Assembly (NCBI RefSeq): GCF_047675955.1
Contig: NC_132927.1
Location: forward strand, 62,353,702-62,417,701
Length of the DNA stretch: 64,000 nucleotides
Direction of reading: 5' to 3'
Source of the DNA: Chlorocebus sabaeus
Lineage: Eukaryota > Chordata > Mammalia > Primates > Cercopithecidae
Shown here: one piece after another, positions 56,723 to 64,000 of the stretch
How positions within the stretch are numbered: position 1 is the stretch's first letter
Layout: every line of letters begins with the position of its first letter
Position numbers and translations under genes: made by a program
The notes under the pieces: generated by a model
Databases searched by the model: none
The model's input: only the letters and a program-made list of their open reading frames with translations
What the model was told of the DNA's origin: nothing

Positions 56723-57879
56723 AAACCAAAAGAACACTGGAGTTATCAAAAATCATATAAGACCATAGTACATGAAAACCATCAGAATATGAGAAAGCTT
56801 ATTTAGCAGTTCAGTATACAGCTATGGGGGTAGATAATACATAGATTATAGTATACCTGATGATTGAGCATAAGGATAGACTAATTCAGCATGTACCACC
56901 TACAAATTTCCAAATGGGTCAGAGTGTGAGCTTCTCAACTGAAGTCATTGATGTGTTAGGTTCATTTATTTTATTATTTGATAATGTTATTTTCAATTGA
57001 TATTGTTTAATGTTTTAAGGAAAAATAGAATACAAATTAAAATTAAACTGAAAATAAAGTATCTCATGTAATTTTTCTGAAACATTGAATCTGAACTTCT
57101 GACTAGTAAGCCTTAGAGATAATTACATAAAACTGATGATCAGCTTGAAAACACCTCGTTCTCAGTTCCATGGAGAATAGTCTGCACCTTCTAGTCTTGT
57201 GTACATATGTTTTCTTTACATTGGCATTCACTTGTTAGATCGTGGTAGAGGATGGGAATGAAAAACACATTTTTAAAAGCAATCAAAAACCTTTGTAGTT
57301 TTCCTTAAGTTCTAATTAGCTTTTTTGGAGTTTTTAAAGTCCTGGTCAGGTTGGATAAATGATTAGTTCTAAGAAATAACCTCCCTCATGGTTTATCTTT
57401 TACCTGATAAGCTGAAAATTAATAATGACTTTGAAATCGTCTTCAACAACACAGACAACAACCTTTATGGTTTAATCTCCACATACTGCATTTCTAAGAC
57501 TTTTAAAATGCCATCAACTTCAAGAGAAGTTATTGTAAATATAACTTAGCAAAAAAGTGGCATACATAGTTGTAATAAAAATACGTATATCTATATGTCA
57601 GTCTTTAGAATACAAAATTGAGTATCTTGTAAAAATTACATTAAGACACAGTGTAACATTTGTTCAATTTTAACAAAATAAGCTTCAAGCGTGAAATCAG
57701 AAGCAACATTATTAGAACAAAGATGACCTGATGACTTTTAATCTTAGGCCTTTTTACTACTTGGGGAGTTTTATAATGAGAGACTGATAACCCCAGCTCA
57801 ACATTTTCAACCATAGAGTCCAGGTGAGCAAAAGATAGGTTTACAATCGTTTCAAACACATATGTAGATGTTTAATAGA
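56723..57879. other. Unassigned AT-rich DNA, low repeat content
   Basis: No repeat or exon was recognised. The open frame at 57641-57859 has no domain. Confidence 0.5.
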
Positions 57880-58370
57880 TCTTTTAGTTGCCACAGTCAC
57901 TGTGTTCTCTGTTGCTGATCTCCAGCTTGCATCTGAGAGATGTAGGTGAGATTTTGTTATAAACTGGCTCCAACCTTTGCCTGGGAGGAACAAAGGTGTT
58001 TATAAATAGCTGTTCTTTTGACACCTCCTGCACTGAGCTCCAGAAGGATGGGCATTTATTATGACACTCATTTTGTGCATTATTAAATGAAATAGTAGAG
58101 AGAAGTGTATGACATCACTTATATGGCAAAGCCATTAATAGGCCAACGGCAGAGGCCACATTTCCTCTTCATCAAATTCTGACAGCTTTAGTGTCTATAA
58201 TATCACTGTCTATTTTCAAAGCATTTCACCTATTCAGGCTGAATTAAAAGTCACCTATAGCGAAGTGTAGCCTATCAACGGGTAAATATTAATCATTAAT
58301 CAACCAATTAATGTGTCATACTTCTGTGGACACATCAGCTCTCACTTGAATATTTTTCTTTGTTTTAACC
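57880..58370. other. Candidate conserved noncoding element (weak)
   Basis: Repeat-free sequence of mixed composition with many short transcription-factor-like words, including a dense homeodomain-type TAAT cluster at 58286-58315 (attaatcattaatcaaccaa). The call rests on texture alone, because conservation cannot be measured from one sequence. Confidence 0.3.
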
Positions 58371-58908
58371 AAGAACTCAACATGGCTCCTTGACGTGGTA
58401 AAACTACTAAAGAAGAAGGCAACACAATTATAGGCTGAACGATTTTTTTCTTTATTAATCCTAAGAGCAGTTATTAAATTAGTTTTAAACATTTGATATG
58501 AGATTGACTGAATGTTTACTAGATTTGATCTTTTAGGCCCATCTTGCTGCCTTATCTGGTTTTCTGGGAAAATACAAATCCATTGTATTTTATATAAATG
58601 TGAAAAATCTGTTTGACAACAAGTACATTGTCAACAGTTACCAAAAATGTAAATATAGGCATGAAAAATAATAATGTTTATAGTCCATTTTATTTTAGCA
58701 GGCTTAGCCCAAGAATCAAGTATACAGAAGATGAGAATTTGATCATGAGGAGTTTATTTATTGAAATCAGAGTTAAATACATAAATGTATTTTATTTCCA
58801 TATATTTCAGTGTTTTACTTTCACTGACATTTTCTTCTTGGGACATCTTGGAGATACTTCTATGAAAATATTAAAATTACTCTTCCACAAAGATTAAAAA
58901 TGTTATCA
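58371..58908. other. Unassigned AT-rich DNA
   Basis: No gene or repeat was recognised. The open frame at 58613-58897 (94 codons) has no domain. Confidence 0.5.
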
Positions 58909-58923
58909 ACATTCTTTTATTTT

Positions 58924-59210
58924 TTTTTTTTTATGATGGTGTCTCGCTCTGTCACCCAGGCTAGAGTGCAGTGACGCAATCTTGGTTCACTGCAACCTCT
59001 GCCTCCTGGGTTCAAGCGATTCTCCTGCCTCAGCCTCCTGAGTAGCTGGGACTACAGGTGCCCGCCACCACGCCAGCTAATTTTGTATTTTAGTAGAGAT
59101 GGGGTTTTACTGTGTTGGTCAGGCTGATCTTGAACTCCTGACCTCATAATCTGCCCGCTTCAGCTTCCCAAAGTGCTGGCATTACAGGCATGAGCCGCCA
59201 TGCCGTGCCG
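58924..59210 (-). mobile_element. Alu SINE (AluS-type), full length
   Basis: + strand order: T-rich tail, 'tctgtcacccaggctagagt', 'ggttcactgcaacctctgcc', 'gagtagctgggactacaggt', 'gggttttactgtgttggtca', 'caaagtgctggcattacagg', 'gagccgccatgccgtgcc'. Flanking acattcttttatttt (58909 on) and acattcttattttac (59211 on) are the probable target duplication, with an indel. Confidence 0.93.
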
Positions 59211-59411
59211 ACATTCTTATTTTACATAAAGGATCCAAGGAATTATGTGTTTCCAATATACTAATATACTAATGTAACATTTAGTCACTGATTTTAAAGG
59301 AGTTTGTTGTATTCTAGTTTCCTGGTATATATTTATACCAGGATATATATATATATACCATCTCCATACTCCAGAATCGTATAAATCATGTCAAATTATC
59401 ATTTATTTATT
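59211..59411. other. Unassigned DNA with a short hairpin
   Basis: A perfect hairpin with 9-bp arms (cctggtata / tataccagg) and a 4-nt loop lies at 59321-59342, followed by a (TA)n run at 59344-59357. Confidence 0.7.
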
Positions 59412-59500
59412 AGTGGATTTCTCCTTCTACTAGATGAGCTTACCTCAGTATCTTTAGTCAATAGTAACAAGCACAGTGCTTGACATCTAGCACTGTGGAC
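59412..59500 (+). mobile_element. L2 LINE 3'-end fragment
   Basis: 'ctactagatgagcttacctc', 'gtatctttagtcaatagtaa' and 'caagcacagtgcttgacatc' follow the order of the L2 3' end. Short and diverged. Confidence 0.5.
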
Positions 59501-60145
59501 ATACCATTTTCAATACTATCTTGATTTCCAACTTGTCACCTCGTTTCTTCTTCCATATGCCTCAAAACACACATTTAAGATATGTACTGATATCTATCTT
59601 AATAAAATGAAAGAGCTGGTTCTTTGTCAACCATGTTAAACATTTACATTAACCAGTCCAAACCACAGGTTGTTGTTGCATTGAAATCTGATCCTTTGGG
59701 AAATATTAATGAAAGTGATTATTTCTATTCCTTGCAAAGCAATTGATTATTAAGTGTTTGGCAAGCTTAATCTTATTTCCATAAAACTAAAATTGAAGCC
59801 CTATAGTCCTAAGTAATGTAGACCAAGAGTCAACATTTAAAAAGCAGAAAAAATAAATTATCATTTGGAATAGTAATGGAAAAGATGTTTTTTTTTCCTC
59901 TCAGAGAAATTTGTATGTGACATTTGCACATGAAGACTCTCAAGTGAAATTAACAAATGTTTTAATATTGTTAGTGTCCACATACATTCTTCCAGTAATT
60001 ATTTGTCTTGAGCTAAAAATTTTTCATAACTATTATTTCACATTTTATTCTTGTTAATAATAGTAGTCATTTATTATAGTAAAATGTTGACAATAAAACC
60101 AAAGGCATACTGAAGAAAATAAAGATTATTCATGCAAACAGGGCT
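59501..60145. other. Unassigned AT-rich DNA
   Basis: No gene or repeat was recognised. Confidence 0.5.
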
Positions 60146-60360
60146 TCATAGTGGCTTTGAACAAGGGTAAGAGTTGGTCTGCCTGCATCTAACACCATGA
60201 CCTCAAACAACAAGTTTAAACTCTCTTTCTCTTTGTTTCATCAACATTTGACAACAATATTCACATAATTGTATTATTGTAAAGATGTAAAAGTTAATGA
60301 ATTTAGAACAGGGCCTGGCATATACTAATTACTTAGTAGGTTTTAAATATGTTGCTGTTA
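60146..60360 (+). mobile_element. MIR SINE, nearly full length
   Basis: It starts 'cttcatagtggctttgaaca' and continues 'gtctgcctgcatctaacacc', 'aactctctttctctttgttt', 'gtaaagatgtaaaagttaat', 'agaacagggcctggcatata' and 'ctaattacttagtaggtttt'. Confidence 0.77.
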
Positions 60361-61078
60361 GAGATAATGATGATTATGATGTTGGCAATTGAAAGACGGG
60401 TATTTTTCATGAATTTAAATCAATAAATGCTACCACTATTACTACTTGGATTGTTGTTATCAACAATTTCATTAGATTAATCCTAGAGCAATTAAAGATA
60501 TAATTTCAATAAAAAGTATATCATAAACTGTATAAACTATATGCTCTGATCTTTCTTTGTTGTATTATGAAATATTCCTTAAAATGCACATTATCCTATA
60601 AATAGAAAACATTTTAATTGTCTTTTAATCTAGTTTAATTTTTTGGATATTTAGTCATTACTATCTAGGCATGAAGAATACATAGGAATCAGTTTCTACA
60701 TCAGAACTTTGAAAGTATCATCAAATAGTAATTATTTGATAACAATTCCATACTTAGAGTTGGTTCTGATTCAAAACTCAACACAGTTGTTTATATCTTC
60801 CCCACCCTACCATTTTCAGAATTTTTACTGAACACTATAATGACTGTATAAAAAGAAATATTGATAACAGAGTTGAAAACTAGCAAAAGATGACATCTCT
60901 AAGCCTGAAAGCCAGAATGAATGTTGGGAATATATTCAGGGGATAACTTTGCAGAAAGGTCAGCAAACATGCAAGCTACAACATGAGAAGAAATCTGTTC
61001 CAGAGCTCAGAGTGGGTGGGAAGGACAAAGTGGGAGCTGCAGGGGCAGAAGGGGAAGGCCGGTGAATAGTATATAATG
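60361..61078. other. Unassigned AT-rich DNA
   Basis: No gene or repeat was recognised. The segment 60950-61070 is less AT-rich. Confidence 0.5.
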
Positions 61079-61270
61079 GAGATTCTGGCTACAATTAAAT
61101 CACTTGAAGACATTTTTATTAATGTACTCATTTTGAGAGCTCATCCCAGAGGAATTAAATCAGAATCTTGGTCAGGAAGAGGGGTGAGGTTGGGAGTAGC
61201 CCACACATTGCCTTTTTGTAAAAACTTTCCAGATGATTCTATGTGTGTAAAAATGATTATGAATCATTGG
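61079..61270. mobile_element. hAT-Charlie-type nonautonomous DNA transposon
   Basis: About 190 bp with imperfect terminal inverted similarity. The left end reads 'attctggctacaattaaatc' and the right end 'gatgattatgaatcattgg'. The interior carries 'gaattaaatcagaatcttgg' and 'aaaactttccagatgattct', as in the family whose termini read 'cagtggttctcaacc'. The open frame at 61076-61288 is incidental. Confidence 0.65.
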
Positions 61271-61539
61271 TCTAGGAAGCAAATATAAAATATGCTTGTG
61301 TTTCCTGGAAAGTACAATTTGCCACAACAGAAAGAAAAGCTGTTTCCTTTGTTCTGAGCATCTATACGTGTGGGTGGTAGGCTAAGTAAACTGATGGTAC
61401 TCCTACAATGAGATTGACAACTAGTATCAGCATGCCTGTGAGGGAAGATGAGGCAGGGTTGAGCAGTGACCCAACAAGTATTTGTTATAAAATATGAAGC
61501 TTTTATAGGAAATTCTTGAGGAGGAAAAAAATAAGACAA
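61271..61539. other. Unassigned DNA
   Basis: No feature was recognised. The open frame at 61264-61560 on the - strand has no domain. Confidence 0.5.
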
Positions 61540-61990
61540 ATAGTCAAATATACCAGGCAAAATAATAAATATATTGGATTTAAAGTTTTAATAGTACCAT
61601 TCATATAAGGACACATAAAAACAGTTATGCTCTTTGTAGAAGTAAAACAAAATCATAGACAAAAAATGTTAAAAGTGAAAAAATATATATATTCAGCAAA
61701 TGCAAATGTAATATAGTAGTAGTTGCCATACAATATCAGCATCATATAAAATTAAATTCAAAGCAAAACAACTCAAAGGGACAATGATGAGTCATTTTAT
61801 ATTGATAAAGGGTGCAACGTACAAAAACATTGTCAAAATATTTTAATGTACAGAATAAAGTTGCTTCAAAATATTGAAGAAATGTTATTTAATACCCATG
61901 AAACATTTTTATAGAATATTTTATAGAATATCAATATTTCAATGTCATGGAAATATAATAATGCAGAAAATCCATAAGAAAAACAAAGTA
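61540..61990 (+). mobile_element. Very old L1M/HAL1-type LINE, ORF2 5' region
   Basis: 'agttgccatacaatatcagc', 'gacaatgatgagtcatttta', 'tattgataaagggtgcaacg' and the following A-rich sequence match the upstream endonuclease region of old L1s in order. Highly diverged. Confidence 0.6.
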
Positions 61991-63667
61991 AACTTCAAAT
62001 CTGAATGGAATATAAAATACTGAAGACAAATATTTCTGTCATTCTTTATATTATTAACAGGTATTTTAAAGGAAAGGCAAGTTTCACATATCTGCAATTA
62101 ATTTACTTTTGTATTTGTCAATCTAACAGGACAGAGTTTTGAGATTACAAAGAATACAGCATTCATCAGAAAAAAAATATACACTTGGTTGTTAACATGT
62201 ATGTTTCATGTGTAACAGTTCATTGAGTTTTATATTCTTAAGACACTAAAGGTAAATATATTTCCAGTAAAAATAAATAAAATTTGCTGTTCTAAACTTG
62301 TGTCTTTCAGATAACCAATTATCTTATAATTTAAATTTTAAACACAAAGAAAGCAAAATTTTAAACCAAATACACTGATTAATTAACTACTTGTAAAATT
62401 GTAAGAAGTCCATCCACTGTGAAAGGAGGAACTGTATGCTGCCTATGTATAGTAATGACTGGAATGGTAACATATGTTACCAATGGAAAAAGGTAATTGG
62501 CTTAAGATTTAAAAAGTATTTGGACGTATTTCAAAACTCTGGTTTTAACCTTTACAACCATCATCCATGATAAAGGAATCATACTTGCAGGTGGACGGGC
62601 ACCTAAGAAAGGGGCTAACTAGCCAGCCCCCTTCCAAGACAAAGATGGGGTGAGGATTGTTAATATTTTCCAGCTGTGGTATTAAGAAGACCGCAGATTT
62701 ATTGGAAATCTTGATGTTCACCAAGATCCCAGAGCAACATGGTATCTTGGTGGTAAATTCACATCTAGTGTGTCTAGGTGAACAGTCTGAAGAATGTATA
62801 CATACTCTAACTTTGTACAGACAAATGTAGCCAATAATTTCTAAGCTCCTGGAAAAACAGGACAGTTGGAAGAACTGGAAGGGAGTGTATCTCAGAAGAG
62901 GGTGGGACTAAGAGGACACAGAAGACATGGAGCTCACAGTCACTACTGAGGGCCACAACAGGGACCATTGACACCAGTAACTGACACCAGTGCAGAATGC
63001 TCAAACACTATCAAAGCACTATCACTTCAACTGATGCCAGCATAAGATACTCCAATGAAATAAAATATAAGACCGCAGAGGTCAGAAGGAACATAGGATG
63101 GCATGAAAAGTGATTTCAGAACAATATCAATTTCCTACTCTCTCCCTTCTCCCTTCTGATAGCCTCTCCCACCGATTTCAGTAAAATTGATCACCTTTGG
63201 GGGACAGGTAAAGAAAAGGGGCAAGAAATATATTAAATTTGATTAATACTTTTACAAAAAAAGTGACTCTATATTGAATTTGGAATTATTGAATTCCCTT
63301 AACATGCCGTTAATCTGAGTCATTAGTAAAATGGAGAGTTATTTGCCAGATAATTAGGAAAAATAAATTTCTGGACATCTGAGTAGTAACTGAAAATTTC
63401 AAAGCTACCAGGCATTTATCCCTCTTGATTATCTGACCAATAGTCCTTAATATGGCTCTCACTGGTGATGCTTCATGGGTGTTGTAAAAAATCTGCCAAT
63501 GCATTGCAGACATAGTATAAGTGAATTGATAAATAAAATGTGATATTATAAATGTAAAATACACAAACTTTTATGAAATTAATAAAATTTATGTTGGAGG
63601 ATATGTAAGTGCACAGACACAAGTCACTGAAATACAAATATTTTTGATATTGTAACTTTCCAGTATC
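61991..63667. other. Unassigned DNA
   Basis: No gene or confident repeat was recognised. The GC-richer stretch 62590-63050 contains short internal repeats ('gacaccagt' at about 62968 and 62982; 'cactatca' at about 63006 and 63017). The open frames at 62807-63004 and 63310-63564 lack domains. Confidence 0.45.
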
Positions 63668-63828
63668 AGATTTATTGAGGCATTATTGAAGTACAGTAAG
63701 AGTCACCTTTTAAGGCATACAGTTCAATGCACTTTCACAGATGTTCACAGTCACATCACCAGTACCACAAGCAAGTTATAAAATATTTTCACCCCCAACA
63801 AAGTTCCCTTGTGCCCCCTTATAGTGTT
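63668..63828 (-). mobile_element. L1M 3'UTR fragment
   Basis: + strand order: 'tttattgaggcattattgaa', 'acagttcaatgcactttcac', 'acagtcacatcaccagtacc', 'acccccaacaaagttccctt'. This is the usual reverse-complement L1M 3'UTR. Confidence 0.75.
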
Positions 63829-64000
63829 TACATATAGTCTTAATTAACAGAACTAGAAATAGATGAATTACAAATTGAAGAATAAAAAGAACACACAAAA
63901 TTGATGAAAACAGAAAAACATTAGAAAGAAGGATGAATTCAGTGCTAGTGGATGAAGGTCAACCTGCTGATATTAATACATATTTTTATTTTATTTTATT
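63829..64000. other. Unassigned DNA ending in a T-rich tract
   Basis: The last 20 bases are (TTTTA)n-like and run off the window. They could be the tail copy of a - strand retroelement that begins just beyond the edge. Confidence 0.4.

Overview
The window is AT-rich nuclear DNA from a primate, almost certainly human or another catarrhine. A nearly full-length L1PA-type LINE-1, an AluY and older Alus, THE1/MST/MLT1 (MaLR) LTRs, L1M/HAL1, MIR and DNA-transposon fossils sit together here. This is the layered repeat content of an intergenic region or a very large intron. I see no convincing host protein-coding exon, no CpG island, no tRNA or rRNA gene, and nothing prokaryotic. Almost every open frame longer than 60 codons is chance, low-complexity, or a fragment of a dead transposon.

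Layout. 1-7,000: old L1M, one MaLR LTR and unassigned AT-rich DNA. 7,003-9,265: a complete MaLR retroelement (LTR, internal region, LTR) on the + strand. 9,890-11,640: a decayed L1M/HAL1 ORF2. 12,124-18,672: a nearly full-length L1 on the - strand, bounded by 16-bp target-site duplications, with dead ORF1 and ORF2. 18,700-26,280: mostly unassigned, with MIRs, an MST/THE1-type LTR and an L1M tail. 26,298-28,549: AluY, an L1PA stub and an older Alu. 30,108-32,810: an MLT1-like element followed by an unusual set of inverted repeats built on an L1M 3' end. 35,168-38,960: L1 and L1M tails and two oppositely oriented MLT1-type LTRs, one inside the other. 41,218-41,592: a 375-bp pure polypurine tract containing 20 uninterrupted GGAA units. 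42,840-44,125: a decayed L1. 45,247-46,990: an MLT1/MST/MIR/THE1 cluster with readable nesting. 47,780-47,814: what looks like the smallest possible Alu insertion. 49,651-50,028: an L1PA stub. 52,612-53,033: a nonautonomous DNA transposon. 54,262-54,568 and 58,924-59,210: Alus. 56,038-56,717: a THE1-type LTR whose 5' end and flank are triplicated in a 135-bp tandem array. 59,400-64,000: L2, MIR, hAT and L1M remnants.

No genes act together here. The window's interest is structural: the inverted repeats at 30.8-32.8 kb, the 135-bp triplication at 56.0-56.4 kb, the GGAA polypurine tract at 41.2-41.6 kb and several cases of readable insertion order. I found no credible new functional system. Repeat family names are from recognition of consensus features without a library search. 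Subfamily assignments are approximate, and interval ends of old elements may be off by tens of bases.
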